64,000 nt of DNA. Origin: Thiococcus pfennigii (GTDB lineage Bacteria; Pseudomonadota; Gammaproteobacteria; Chromatiales; Chromatiaceae). The notes under the pieces are model-generated. The model was not told the origin of the DNA. It ran no database searches and worked only from the letters and a program-made list of their open reading frames with translations. The translations under genes were made by a program, and so were the position numbers. Numbering within the stretch: the first letter of the stretch is position 1; the number at the start of each line of letters is the position of its first letter. Below are positions 41,873 to 50,469 of this stretch, in pieces. The stretch spans positions 1 to 64,000 of the forward strand of contig NZ_NRRW01000010.1 of assembly GCF_016583835.1 (NCBI RefSeq), in the 5' to 3' direction.

Positions 41873-42195
41873 CCTGCGCCGGGGCCGTAGGTCGGGTGAG
41901 CCCCTCGGGGCGTAATCCGACGGCCGGCGACGCGGCGCCCGCCGAGGCCGCTGTCGGGCTACGGCGCGCGCGAGCCCGTTCGTCGTCAGTGGCCACCGTG
42001 CGGCGCGCCTCACCCGACTACGGGCCGTGCCGAGCTGCGCCGGGGCCGTAGGTCGGGTTAGCCCCTCGGGGCGTAACCCGACGGCCGGCGACGCGGCGCC
42101 CGCCGAGGCCGCTGTCGGGTTACGGCGCGTGCGAGCCCGTTCGTCGTCAGCGACCGCCGTGCGGCGCGTCTCACCCGACGCGGCTGCGCCATTCG
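41873..42195. repeat. Two tandem copies of a 161-bp intergenic repeat
   Basis: The block with GTAGGTCGGGT at 41887 recurs at 42048 (period 161) with about 90% identity by eye, through CCCTCGGGGCGTAA, GACGGCCGGCGACGCGGCGC, GCCGAGGCCGCTGTCGGG and CGAGCCCGTTCGTCGTCAG. Inside each copy, GGTCGGGT and ACCCGAC or GTCGGGTTAC form inverted pairs, like the GGTCGGGTTAGCGC...GTAACCCGAC repeats of related genomes. It fills the gap between serS and the convergent small membrane gene. Confidence 0.9.
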
Positions 42196-42245
42196 GGTCG
42201 AATCCTTCCTGCCGGTAACAGATCCGCCTCGGCCGGCGGTCCGCA

Positions 42246-42431
42246 TCAGCGCACCGCCAGCACGAGCAGGACGACGAACAGGACCACGCCGGCGAGCGGC
42301 AGGAGCGCGGCCCGCCAGTCGCCGGCTTGGGCCTTGGGGCCGTTCTCCTGCCAGTGCTTGAAGGCCGGCCAGAGGTAGATCAGCAGCATGATCATCGCGG
42401 CGGCCGCCGCGATCTTCAGGAAGAGCTCCAT
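42246..42431 (-). CDS. Small membrane protein (61 aa)
   Basis: GGAGGC precedes the ATG at 42431. Two hydrophobic segments, KIAAAAAMIMLLIYLWPAF (6-24) and ALLPLAGVVLFVVLLVLAVR (42-61), are separated by a polar loop with WQENGPKAQAGDW. A typical small inner-membrane protein of unknown role. It lies after a terminator that separates it from the Bax-inhibitor-1 gene. Confidence 0.7.
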   Translation of the reverse strand: MELFLKIAAAAAMIMLLIYLWPAFKHWQENGPKAQAGDWRAALLPLAGVVLFVVLLVLAVR

Positions 42432-42449
42432 GGTGTCGGGCCTCCAACG

Positions 42450-42474
42450 AAAAGCCCCGGCGCGGGGCCGGGGC
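42450..42474 (-). terminator. Rho-independent terminator after the Bax-inhibitor-1 gene
   Basis: On the minus strand GCCCCGGC (42474-42467) pairs with GCCGGGGC (42461-42454) around a five-base loop, followed by four Ts (42453-42450). It lies 27 bp after the stop at 42501. Confidence 0.8.
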
Positions 42475-42500
42475 GGATTGCCGATCGGGGCGGGCGTCGA

Positions 42501-43172
42501 TCAGTCGTCGCCGCCCATGATGCCCAGGATCTGGAGCAGGCTGATGAAGATGTTGAAGATGCTCAGGTACAGGCTGAAGGTCGCCATGATGTAGTTCGTC
42601 TCGCCGCCGTTGATGATGCGGCTGGTGTCGAACAGTATGAAGCCGCTCATCAGCAGGATGATCGCCGCCGAGATGGTCAGCGACAGCGCCGGGATGGCGA
42701 GGAACAGGTTGGCGACGATCGCGATCAGGACCACCATCATGCCGGCGAAGATGAATCCGCCCATGAAGCTGAAGTCACGCTTGCTGGTCAGCGCATAGGC
42801 CGAGAGGGCGAGGAAGATGGTGGCGGTGCCGCCGAACGCGGTCGCGATCGTCTGCGGGCCGTGCGGCAGGGCCAGATACATGGTCAGGATCGACCCCAAC
42901 CCGAGGCCGAGCAGGCCGGTGATGGCGAAGATGACGCCGATGCCGGCGGCCGAGTTGGCGGTGCGCGGCAGCACGAAGATGCCCATCACCATCGCGACGA
43001 TGACCGAGACCAGGTACATCCAGCTCGGCAGCTGGAGGGCGACCGAGAGGGCCGCCATCAGTGCGCTGAACCCGAGCGTCGCGGACAGGAGCAGGTAGGT
43101 GTTCTTCAACACCTTGTTGCTGGAGAGCACCTGTTCATGGGTGCGGGACAAGGTGTAGTTCGAGTCGGCCAT
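42501..43172 (-). CDS. Bax inhibitor-1 / YccA family membrane protein
   Basis: A 223-residue inner-membrane protein with seven hydrophobic segments (LKNTYLLLSATLGFSALMAA, WMYLVSVIVAMVMGIFVLPR, IGVIFAITGLLGLGLGSIL, TIFLALSAYALTSKRDFSFM, GGFIFAGMMVVLIAIVANLF, SGFILFDTSRIINGGETNYI, ATFSLYLSIFNIFISLLQIL). The FDTSRI..G.. acidic segment and LY.D/SI.N.F..LL ending are family hallmarks; members such as YccA modulate FtsH. The start ATG at 43172 is in MADSNYTLS; GAGGAG lies 15 bases upstream. A terminator follows. Confidence 0.93.
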   Translation of the reverse strand: MADSNYTLSRTHEQVLSSNKVLKNTYLLLSATLGFSALMAALSVALQLPSWMYLVSVIVAMVMGIFVLPRTANSAAGIGVIFAITGLLGLGLGSILTMYLALPHGPQTIATAFGGTATIFLALSAYALTSKRDFSFMGGFIFAGMMVVLIAIVANLFLAIPALSLTISAAIILLMSGFILFDTSRIINGGETNYIMATFSLYLSIFNIFISLLQILGIMGGDD

Positions 43173-43378
43173 CTGTTGGTTTACTCCTCGTTGAAACAAA
43201 GAAAGTCGGCTCGTAAGACCGATCGAGGTCGGTCGCGGTTCCCGAAAGGTGCCGACGATGCCTGATATGGGGGCGGTCCTTGCCGATCGCCGAGCGGTGA
43301 CGCCTCTGCGAAGCATCATTGACGTCAAGGATACCGGACGTTCGGGCCCCGACCAAACGCCCTGGGCGGCTGCGCACG

Positions 43379-43630
43379 TCAGTGGCCCGCGGATTCGCCC
43401 CCGGGCAGTTCCCCCTCGACGCGTCGGTAGCCGTGCCGGGTGCGCCGCCGGTCGATCGCGCGCAGGCGCGCAAGCCCCGCCTCGAGCGACGGCAGGCTGA
43501 TGCGCTTGCCGCCGCCGCGGCGCGATTCGCGCGAGCCCCAGCTCGCGACCAGGGTCCAGGCGCCGAACAGGTCGCGGGTCAGGTGTGCCTGGTAGTAGCG
43601 GCCGTTCTCGTCGTTGATCCAGAGGTACAT
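43379..43630 (-). CDS. Small WGR-domain-like protein (83 aa)
   Basis: An 83-residue protein starting MYLWINDENGRYYQAHLTRD, LFGAWTLVASWGSRESRRGG. The Y......LFG.W.L...WG..G..GG order is the WGR fold, a nucleic-acid-binding module usually found in PARP-like or bacterial MolR-type proteins. The C-terminus (LPSLEAGLARLRAIDRRRTR, HGYRRVEG) completes the module. It is a single-domain protein of unknown role, next to tmcA on the same strand. Confidence 0.7.
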   Translation of the reverse strand: MYLWINDENGRYYQAHLTRDLFGAWTLVASWGSRESRRGGGKRISLPSLEAGLARLRAIDRRRTRHGYRRVEGELPGGESAGH

Positions 43631-43711
43631 CGAATTCCGGTGGCGTGGAGAGCGCAGGCGTTGGCAGTGCTGGCCATTGTAACCGCTGGCCCAGACCCGG
43701 CGTCGCGACGC

Positions 43712-45886
43712 TCAGCCCGCGAGCAACAGGGCGCTCGCCTGGCGCAACTGCGCGATCAGGTCGGCACGCCCGTGCGCGGCGGTCTCGGCGGAGGCCTCGG
43801 CGGGGGGGCGCAGCTGCAGGACGACGGCGACGACGAGGGCGGCAAGCTCGCTCCCGATCCGCCGCTGTCGCAGCGCGGCGCCGAGGCGCGCGCTGGCGAG
43901 TTCGGCGAGGAGGGGTAGGGTGGGCTCGAGCGCACGCCGTGCGTGGGCGAAGGCGGCGAGCTCGCGTCGTTCGCCGGCGGTGAGCCGGGGCGTGCGGGCC
44001 GGGAGGGTCGCGAGCAGGGCGGCGATCGTCGCCGGGGCTACCTGTCGCAGCGGCCCCGGCAGCAGGCGTGGCAGGCGTTCGGCGAGGCGCCGGGCGGCCT
44101 CGGTCAGCAAGGCGCGGCCCGCGGCCGTCAGTGGGCGCAGGACGACCAGGCCGTGCTCGCCGCTCGCGGCGTTGCGATGCGTGCCGAGCTGCGCCGGGGC
44201 ATGGCCGCAGCGTCCCCAGAAGGCGATGAGCCCCGGGGTCGCGCCGAAGCTGGCGCCGAGGAGATCCACCCCGTCGGCCTCGGCCTCGCTCGCGAGCGCC
44301 TCGAGCAGCCGCCGCCCCAGGCCTCGCCCGACCAGGGCCGGGTGGACCGTGAGGCGCACGATGCGCCGATAGCGCAGCCGCGGTGCCTCGGCGAGACCGG
44401 CGTGGGCGGAGAGGGTCTGCGGCAGCAGGTGACCGCGCGGCCTCCGGTGCCCGGCGAAGACGGCCTCGGTCAGGTCCGCCGCGAAGGACCCCTCATCGGC
44501 CGTGAGGGCGGTCGCGACGATCGCCCGGCCGTGGCGCAGCACCTGGATGCGCACATTGGGACCGTCCAGGAGGTGGCGCAGGTCGAGCGGTCGGGTCTGG
44601 TAGTGGGCGAGGACGAGCAGGCCGAAGAGCTCGGCGAGCGTCGCCTCGTCCTGGACGAGGGTTTCGCGGTCGAGGCTCGCGGCCGTGCAGCGGGCCGGCG
44701 TGGCCGCGGCGACCGCCTCGGTCGCGGCCGGGGCGGCCGACAGGAGCAGCGCCTGGGCCGTCAGGGCCTCGAGCGGGTCGTGCGGCGCCCAGCGGATCGG
44801 GGCGGCGAGGGTCAGGTGGCGCCAGTCCGGCGCGAGTCGCTCGAGCCGCTCCCGGAAACGCACCTCGAAACCGCGCCCGGTCCCCTCGTAGCCGTGGACG
44901 GTCGTGGCGAAGACAACCCGCCGATACCGGGTCAGGGCGCGTTCGAGCAGCGGTGCCGGGATGCCGGCGGCCTCGTCGATCAAGAGTAGGTCGGCCGGTG
45001 GGGCGGTCAGGTCGAGGGCGTCCGGGGCGATGAAGGCGAGGCGGCCTTGGCCGCAGGCGAGACCGTCCCGGCCGGCTTGGCTCTCGGTCGGGCTGTCTTC
45101 GAGCACCGCGGCGGCGTGGCGGAAGATGGGCTCGACGGCGGCGCGGCGCGGGGCCGTGACCAGGATGCGTGCGCCGTCGGCGAGGAGCAGGCGGGCGGCG
45201 GCGAGTCCGAGCGCGGCGCTCTTGCCGCGGCCGCGGTCGGCCGTGATCACGAGCGGACGGCGCGCCCGACCGCGGGCCGTCTTGACGATGGTCGCGACGG
45301 CATGCTGCTGATCGGCCGTCGCCGGCCTGGCCGGCGAGGCGGCCGTGCAGGGGGGCGCCGACGGTGCCTCGGCGGGCAATGGGGGCGGTGGCAGCGGTCG
45401 GCCCTGGTCGACGATCGAGCAATCGGGGTCGGCCTCGAGCACCCGTACCAGGCGGGCGATGAAGCGCCCGCCGACGTCGGCCGGTGTGAAGGGGTGCACC
45501 GCGATCCGCTGCGTCTGCGGATCGCATCGCCGCGGCCAGTCGCCGAGCGGTGGGGTCAGGAGCACCAAGAGCCCGCCGCCGCGCAGGGTACCGGTGGCGG
45601 CCCCCAGGCCATCCGGGTCGAGCCCGCCGTGGGCATCGTAGACGAGCACGTCGAACTCCTGGCCGAGCAGCTGATCCGCGCTCTCAAGCGGCTGGGTCCG
45701 GGCCGCGACGGCCCGGTTCGTCAGCCAGAGCGCGGCGCCGTCGGCCGTCGCCGCCTGTGCGGCGGCCAGGGTCCAGTCCGCATCGCCGGCGAGGACCAGC
45801 GTGCCGCGATGGTTGGCGGCCCGCGCCCGGGCGCGCAGGGCTCGGGCGAGGGCCATCAGGGCGGGTACGTCGGGGGGCGGCGGCAT
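43712..45886 (-). CDS. tmcA: tRNA(Met) cytidine acetyltransferase TmcA
   Basis: A protein of about 724 residues from the ATG at 45886 (MPPPPDVPAL; upstream starts add only low-complexity sequence). Order is as in E. coli TmcA. The N-terminal DUF1726-like domain (FDVLVYDAHGGLDPDGLGAA, RGGGLLVLLTPPL) precedes an RNA helicase-like ATPase with Walker A VITADRGRGKSAALGL and Walker B LLLIDEAAGIPAPLLERAL, the GNAT acetyltransferase (RYRRIVRLTVHPALVGRGLG, RRLLEALASEAEADGVDLLG) and a tRNA-binding tail. It makes N4-acetylcytidine at the wobble position 34 of elongator tRNA-Met. The Walker A lysine and acetyl-CoA loop are present. Confidence 0.93.
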   Translation of the reverse strand: MPPPPDVPALMALARALRARARAANHRGTLVLAGDADWTLAAAQAATADGAALWLTNRAVAARTQPLESADQLLGQEFDVLVYDAHGGLDPDGLGAATGTLRGGGLLVLLTPPLGDWPRRCDPQTQRIAVHPFTPADVGGRFIARLVRVLEADPDCSIVDQGRPLPPPPLPAEAPSAPPCTAASPARPATADQQHAVATIVKTARGRARRPLVITADRGRGKSAALGLAAARLLLADGARILVTAPRRAAVEPIFRHAAAVLEDSPTESQAGRDGLACGQGRLAFIAPDALDLTAPPADLLLIDEAAGIPAPLLERALTRYRRVVFATTVHGYEGTGRGFEVRFRERLERLAPDWRHLTLAAPIRWAPHDPLEALTAQALLLSAAPAATEAVAAATPARCTAASLDRETLVQDEATLAELFGLLVLAHYQTRPLDLRHLLDGPNVRIQVLRHGRAIVATALTADEGSFAADLTEAVFAGHRRPRGHLLPQTLSAHAGLAEAPRLRYRRIVRLTVHPALVGRGLGRRLLEALASEAEADGVDLLGASFGATPGLIAFWGRCGHAPAQLGTHRNAASGEHGLVVLRPLTAAGRALLTEAARRLAERLPRLLPGPLRQVAPATIAALLATLPARTPRLTAGERRELAAFAHARRALEPTLPLLAELASARLGAALRQRRIGSELAALVVAVVLQLRPPAEASAETAAHGRADLIAQLRQASALLLAG

Positions 45887-46025
45887 CGTCGTGGGCGGCT
45901 GGATACTGGCGTGCGGGTGGCGGTCTGCGGTGCACGCGGGGTCTAGGGTTCCCCGCGATCGATCGCCTTCCGATCCCATCGCGCGGGTGGGCGGTCGGTG
46001 GGTTCGGTCGGCGGGGCTGGCGATG

Positions 46026-46448
46026 TCAGGGCGGTGGGCTGGACGGGGCGCCGGCGTTGACCTCGTCGATCTGGTCGTTCAGCGTCCAGTAATCGTAGAC
46101 GTAGCCGACGAGGAAGAGGCCGCCGGTCAAGAGCCAGAGGAGACCCGTTGGCCACTTGCCCAGATAGAAGCGATGGACGCCGAATAGGCCGAGGAAGGTC
46201 AGGAGGATCCAGGCCAGATTGTAGTCCTTCGGGCCCTCGAGGTAGCGACGGTCGGCCCGGCGGTCCATGCCGGGGATCAGTAAGAGGTCGACGAGCCAGC
46301 CGATCAGCAGCAGGCCGGCGGTCAGGAACCAGATGGTGCCGGTGACCGGTTTGCCGTAGTAGAAGCGATGGGCGCCGAGGAATCCGAAGATCCACAGCAG
46401 ATAGCCCATCAGGAGCGAATGGGACTTGCCTGTCGTTTGCATGGTCAT
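46026..46448 (-). CDS. Membrane protein with two TM2 domains
   Basis: A 140-residue inner-membrane protein with two TM2 repeats: SLLMGYLLWIFGFLGAHRFY with YGKPVTGTIWFLTAGLLLIG, and AWILLTFLGLFGVHRFYLGK with WPTGLLWLLTGGLFLVGYVY. Each has the GxHRFY(Y/L)GK signature. A charged loop (MDRRADRRYLEGPKDYN) joins them. GAGGAG precedes the ATG (a second in-frame ATG is two codons later). Function in bacteria is unknown. Confidence 0.9.
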   Translation of the reverse strand: MTMQTTGKSHSLLMGYLLWIFGFLGAHRFYYGKPVTGTIWFLTAGLLLIGWLVDLLLIPGMDRRADRRYLEGPKDYNLAWILLTFLGLFGVHRFYLGKWPTGLLWLLTGGLFLVGYVYDYWTLNDQIDEVNAGAPSSPPP

Positions 46449-46620
46449 CTCCCCTCCTCGGGGCCTCGCGCGGCGGGCGTGGCGACATCTTATCCGGTGC
46501 GAGGCGCGCAGGAGGAGGCGCGCGACTGGCGACGGGGAACCCGAACCGGCCTCGCCGAGGTCCAGGACCCCTCGTGCTCGATCGAGTGCCAGTGTGGCTT
46601 GCGGTCCGATTCGTCTCCGC

Positions 46621-47238
46621 TCAGGCGTCGGGTCCCGCGACGAGCAGGGCCATGCGCACCAGGTCGGCCAGCGAGTCGGCCTGCATCTTGTCCATGACCC
46701 GCGCCCGGTGGGCCTCGACGGTCTTGGCGCTGACGCCGAGCGCGGCGGCGATCTCCTTGTTCGACTTGCCGTCTGTGACGAGTGCCATGACCTCGTGCTC
46801 GCGCGGGGTCAGCTGCTCCAAGCGGGCGGCGATGTCGGTGCGGCGCAGCTGCTGGCGGCGCTGTGTCGCGTCTCGATCCAGACCGCGGCGGATGGCGCCG
46901 AGCAGGGCCTCGTCGTTGAACGGCTTCTCGATGAAGTCCAGCGCCCCGGCCTTCATCGCGCGCACCGCCATCGCCACGTCGCCGTGGCCGGTGATGACGA
47001 TGACCGGCAGGCAGAGTTCGGCCTTCGCGAGCCGGGCCTGGAGCTCCAGGCCGCTCATGCCGGGCATTCGCACGTCGACGAGCAGGCAGCCGGGGCGCCC
47101 CGGGCAGTAAGCGGCGAGGAACTCCTCGGCGCTGCCGAAGGTGAGTACCCGCAGGCCGATCGACTCGATGAGCCACTTCAGCGAGGTGCGCATGGCCTCG
47201 TCGTCGTCGACGACGAATACGCTCGGTTCTCGATTCAT
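46621..47238 (-). CDS. FixJ-family response regulator
   Basis: A 205-residue two-domain regulator. Receiver: SVFVVDDDEAMRTSLKWLIE, phospho-Asp55 in CLLVDVRMPGMSG, VIVITGHGDVAMAVRAMKAG and DFIEKPFNDEALL. Output LuxR-type HTH: LTPREHEVMALVTDGKSNKE, IAAALGVSAKTVEAHRARVM. Its ATG overlaps the stop of the adjacent sensor kinase by four bases (ATGA), so they are a pair. Members control C4-dicarboxylate uptake, nitrogen fixation or respiratory genes; the target here is unknown. Confidence 0.93.
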   Translation of the reverse strand: MNREPSVFVVDDDEAMRTSLKWLIESIGLRVLTFGSAEEFLAAYCPGRPGCLLVDVRMPGMSGLELQARLAKAELCLPVIVITGHGDVAMAVRAMKAGALDFIEKPFNDEALLGAIRRGLDRDATQRRQQLRRTDIAARLEQLTPREHEVMALVTDGKSNKEIAAALGVSAKTVEAHRARVMDKMQADSLADLVRMALLVAGPDA

Positions 47239-49820
47239 GTCGCGCTGTCCGTTGTCCGTTCCGCCGTAGCGATGACCGGCAGGACGACGTGGAAGGTCGT
47301 CCCGGCGCCGGGTTGGGATTCGGCCCAGATCCGCCCGTCGTGATCGTCGAGGATGGTCCGGCTGATCGGCAGCCCCATCCCCATGCCGCTGTCCTTGGTC
47401 GTGTAGAAGGGCTCGAACAGGCGGCGCATCTGCGTCGGCTCGATGCCCGGTCCATTGTCCTCGATCTCGACCTCGGCTTCATCGGGAGTGACCCGGGTGC
47501 GGATCGCGATACGCCGTTCGGCTGCCGGCATGTCGGCCAGGGCGTCGAGGGCGTTGCGCACCAGGTTGAGCAGGACCTGCTCGATCTGCACCAGATCGAC
47601 ATTGACCAGGATGCGCCCCGGGGCCATCTCGAGGTGCAGCGCGATACCGAGGCGTTCGACGTCGAATTCGACGAACGAGCAGACCTCGCGCACCATCGCA
47701 TTGAGGTCGGCCGCGGAGCGGATCGGTGGTTGCTTGGCGACCAGCGCGCGGAGTCGTCGGATGATCTCGCTGGCCCGCTCGGCCTGGGTCGTGATCTGGC
47801 CCATCGCCTGGATCAGCGGCTGCGGTTCGATCAGGTCGCCCTGGAGCCGGCGGCTCGCGCCGTTGGCGAAGTTGGCGATCGCCGAGAGCGGCTGGTTGAG
47901 CTCGTGGGCCATGCCGGTGGCGACCTCGCCGAGGGTGCTCAGGCGGCAGACGTGGACCAGCTCGGCCTGGTGCTGACGGGCCTCCTGCTCGGCGCGGCGC
48001 ACGGCGGTGATGTCGCGCCCGTAGATGTTGACGTAGCCGAGCTCGCGGATCGGCGTGAAGAGGAGGGCGTAGACCTGCCCGGCGAGCACCGTTTCGCGCT
48101 CGTGCGTTTCGCCGTCGACCAGCGCTTGGTCGACCTCGGCGACCCAATCTGCCGGCAGTCGGTCGCCGACTGCGCAGCCCCAGGCCTCGAGCAGTGGTCG
48201 GCTGGCACGGTTGGCAAAGACGAGCCGGCCGGCCTCGGCAACGCGCAGGATGGGATTCGGGCTCTCGTTGGCGATGCGCGCCAGGCTCTTGATCTCGCGC
48301 TCGGCCTCCAGACGCTCGGTGATGTCGTGCATGTAGAGGGTGTAGAAGGTCCCATCGTCGACCTCGATCGGGACGATCGACAGCTCGACCGGCATCGTCG
48401 TGCCGTCGTGGCGCAACGCCGCGAGCTCGCCGCGCACGTGGGGCTCGCGGCCTTCGCGCTGGGCTCGGTGGGACTCGGCGAGCAGCCCGTCGAAGAGGGG
48501 GAGGTCGGACGCCGCGACGCTGCGCACCGCGAATGGCTGGCCGATGTCGCGGTCGCGGCGCAGGCCGAAGGCGCGTTCGGCGGTGGGGTTGCAGTCGACG
48601 ATCCTGCCGCGGCCGTCGATGGTCACGATCGAGTCGAGCGAGGCCTCCATGATCGCCGCCTTCAGGGCCTCGGTCTCCCGCATCTCGTGTTCGTAATGGC
48701 GGCTGAGCTCCTGGCGGGCCTTGAGCACGAGTTGGGTGAACTGCTGGATCCAGTCCTCGAGCAGCAGCAGTTGGTTGTTGCCGCGCTGGAAGCCGGGCTG
48801 GGCGATGCCCAGTGCCCGGTGGGCGAAGCGCGACATGCGCTTGAGGATCCTGTTCAGCCGAGCCGAGACCAGATAGATCACGGCCGTGAAGACCAGGATG
48901 AAGATCAGCGCCGTGAGGCCGCGCTGGCGCCACTCGAAGGTGCGCATGTGGCGCGCCATCCGATCGACGCTGGCGTGGGAGACGAAGGTCGTGAAGTGCA
49001 GATCCCAGCCGCCGGTCTCCTGCTGCGACAGGGGCTGCGAGGTGATCAGGTAGTCGCGCCGCCAGGTCTTCAGATGGGTCCCGGGCGGCAGCGTCTCGGG
49101 GTCGACGCTCGTGACGATCCGTTGGGTCGAGCCCGTGACCAGGGCGACCAGGACCCGTTCTGGCCAGATGACCTGCTGCGCGGCGGTCAAGAAGTCGGCA
49201 TCGACCGGGACGGCGAGGACCAGAGTGCCCATCGGGAAGCCCTCCGAGTCCTCGATCAGGTCGCCGATGACCAGATAGGGCAGGCCGCCGACCGCGACCA
49301 GGAGTGGACGCATGCCGTCGGGCCAGGTCAGTTGGCGGCGGATCTTGTCCGTGAGTTCCCCCGGCAGTGGCTGACCTCGGCTCTCGTAGACCTCGCGCAG
49401 CGCCCCGGTCCCGTCGAGCAGCAGGATGTGGCTCGGCGTCGGCAGTTCGTAGCGGGCGAAGCTGTCGGCGAGCCAGGCGGGTTTGGCATCGCGGTAGAGG
49501 CGGGTTTCGAAGGGCTCGTTCGGCAACCAGACGATCGGATCGAGGTGTTCGGCGAGACGCCTGTGGTTGGCGAGCAGGCGGGTCGTCGCCGCATAGCTCG
49601 CGACATAGCGGTCGAAGCGGATCAGGCCCTCGCGCGAGCGCAGGCTGAGCTGGGTCTTGAGCTCCCTGTTGGCGATCTTCGAGATCATCCGTCCCTGGAC
49701 CTGGTCGAGCACGGCCCAGACCGCCAGGCCGGTCAGGAGCCCGATCAGGATCGCGATCACCGGCATCGGCAGTGGGCGCAGCAGCCGGAAGAGGAAGGGT
49801 TTGACGGTGAAGGTCTTCAC
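47235..49820 (-). CDS. PAS-domain sensor histidine kinase (FixL/DctB-like) paired with FixJ-type regulator
   Basis: The GTG at 49820 (VKTFTVKPFLFRLL) starts about 861 residues; a longer frame upstream is low-complexity Arg/Pro sequence and is rejected. An N-terminal anchor (PVIAILIGLLTGLAVWAVL, about 20-38) and a second span (GLTALIFILVFTAVIYLVSA) frame a large periplasmic sensor of about 280 residues. Cytoplasmic PAS domains follow: ALKAAIMEASLDSIVTIDG with NPTAERAFGLRRDRDIG, and ANESPNPILRVAEAGRLVFA. The kinase core is LSTLGEVATGMAHELNQPLS with His about 637, VLLNLVRNALDALADMPAAE, IEDNGPGIEPTQMRRLFEPF and GMGMGLPISRTILDDHDG. The NQPL H-box is typical for FixL/DctB-class kinases. Confidence 0.9.
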   Translation of the reverse strand: MKTFTVKPFLFRLLRPLPMPVIAILIGLLTGLAVWAVLDQVQGRMISKIANRELKTQLSLRSREGLIRFDRYVASYAATTRLLANHRRLAEHLDPIVWLPNEPFETRLYRDAKPAWLADSFARYELPTPSHILLLDGTGALREVYESRGQPLPGELTDKIRRQLTWPDGMRPLLVAVGGLPYLVIGDLIEDSEGFPMGTLVLAVPVDADFLTAAQQVIWPERVLVALVTGSTQRIVTSVDPETLPPGTHLKTWRRDYLITSQPLSQQETGGWDLHFTTFVSHASVDRMARHMRTFEWRQRGLTALIFILVFTAVIYLVSARLNRILKRMSRFAHRALGIAQPGFQRGNNQLLLLEDWIQQFTQLVLKARQELSRHYEHEMRETEALKAAIMEASLDSIVTIDGRGRIVDCNPTAERAFGLRRDRDIGQPFAVRSVAASDLPLFDGLLAESHRAQREGREPHVRGELAALRHDGTTMPVELSIVPIEVDDGTFYTLYMHDITERLEAEREIKSLARIANESPNPILRVAEAGRLVFANRASRPLLEAWGCAVGDRLPADWVAEVDQALVDGETHERETVLAGQVYALLFTPIRELGYVNIYGRDITAVRRAEQEARQHQAELVHVCRLSTLGEVATGMAHELNQPLSAIANFANGASRRLQGDLIEPQPLIQAMGQITTQAERASEIIRRLRALVAKQPPIRSAADLNAMVREVCSFVEFDVERLGIALHLEMAPGRILVNVDLVQIEQVLLNLVRNALDALADMPAAERRIAIRTRVTPDEAEVEIEDNGPGIEPTQMRRLFEPFYTTKDSGMGMGLPISRTILDDHDGRIWAESQPGAGTTFHVVLPVIATAERTTDSAT

Positions 49821-50010
49821 TGGCAGGGGCGATCTCGTTGGCTGGGCGGGCGGTGGGTCCCGGGCGGGCGGTCGGCCGGTATCCTGCGTTCGGCGGCGTT
49901 TCGCGAACGCCGCAGACGGGCGCCAGGGCGAGGCGGCGCGCGGCGATGGCCTTCGGCGCCGGCTGCGGCGACAATCACGGCCTTTTACCGATTTGGCAGG
50001 TGATTCCCGC

Positions 50011-50466
50011 ATGACCATCGATATCGCCCAGGCCCGCCCGCCGGGCCTCCCGCGCCGTCTCGCCGCGATGCTCTACGACGGCCTGCTGCTGCTCGGCGTG
50101 CTGTTCGTCGCCGTCGCGCTCGTCGTGATCCCCTACGAGCAGGTCCTCGGGTCGTCGTTCCCGAATCAGGATCCGCTCGCCCGCCTGATCCTGCAAGGCT
50201 ATCTGCTCTTGGTCAGCGGTCTGTACTTCACCTACTTCTGGATCCGCGGCGGTCAGACCCTCGGGATGCGGGCCTGGCGCCTGCGGGTGCTGCGCGAGGA
50301 CGGCGAGCCGCTCCGCTGGCGTGATGCCTGGGTGCGTTTCCTCGCCTCGCTGCTGTCGCTTGTCCCCGCCGGGCTCGGCTTCGCCTGGATCCTCATCGAT
50401 CGCGAACGGTTCGCCTGGCACGATCGGCTCTCGCGCACCCGCCTGGTCATCCTCGCGAAGCGGTGA
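50011..50466 (+). CDS. RDD family membrane protein
   Basis: A 151-residue inner-membrane protein with the RDD signature at the start (GLPRRLAAMLYDGLLLLGVL) and three hydrophobic segments, including LILQGYLLLVSGLYFTYFW and FLASLLSLVPAGLGFAWILI. Central GGQTLGMRAWRLRVLREDGE and C-terminal FAWHDRLSRTRLVIL are family hallmarks (GQT.GK...). The ATG at 50011 follows a modest AGGTGA. Function is unknown, possibly a small transporter. The stop is three bases from the lptG stop on the other strand (convergent). Confidence 0.9.
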   Translation: MTIDIAQARPPGLPRRLAAMLYDGLLLLGVLFVAVALVVIPYEQVLGSSFPNQDPLARLILQGYLLLVSGLYFTYFWIRGGQTLGMRAWRLRVLREDGEPLRWRDAWVRFLASLLSLVPAGLGFAWILIDRERFAWHDRLSRTRLVILAKR

Positions 50467-50469
50467 CCC

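Noticed and set aside
47289-50003. Long plus-strand open frame antisense to the sensor kinase
   Set aside because: Shadow of the kinase gene, rich in Gly/Asp/Val/Arg without motifs.
49821-50018. N-terminal extension of the FixL-like kinase
   Set aside because: Low-complexity Arg/Pro/Ser text overlapping the promoter and start of the RDD gene; the anchor segment begins just after the GTG at 49820.
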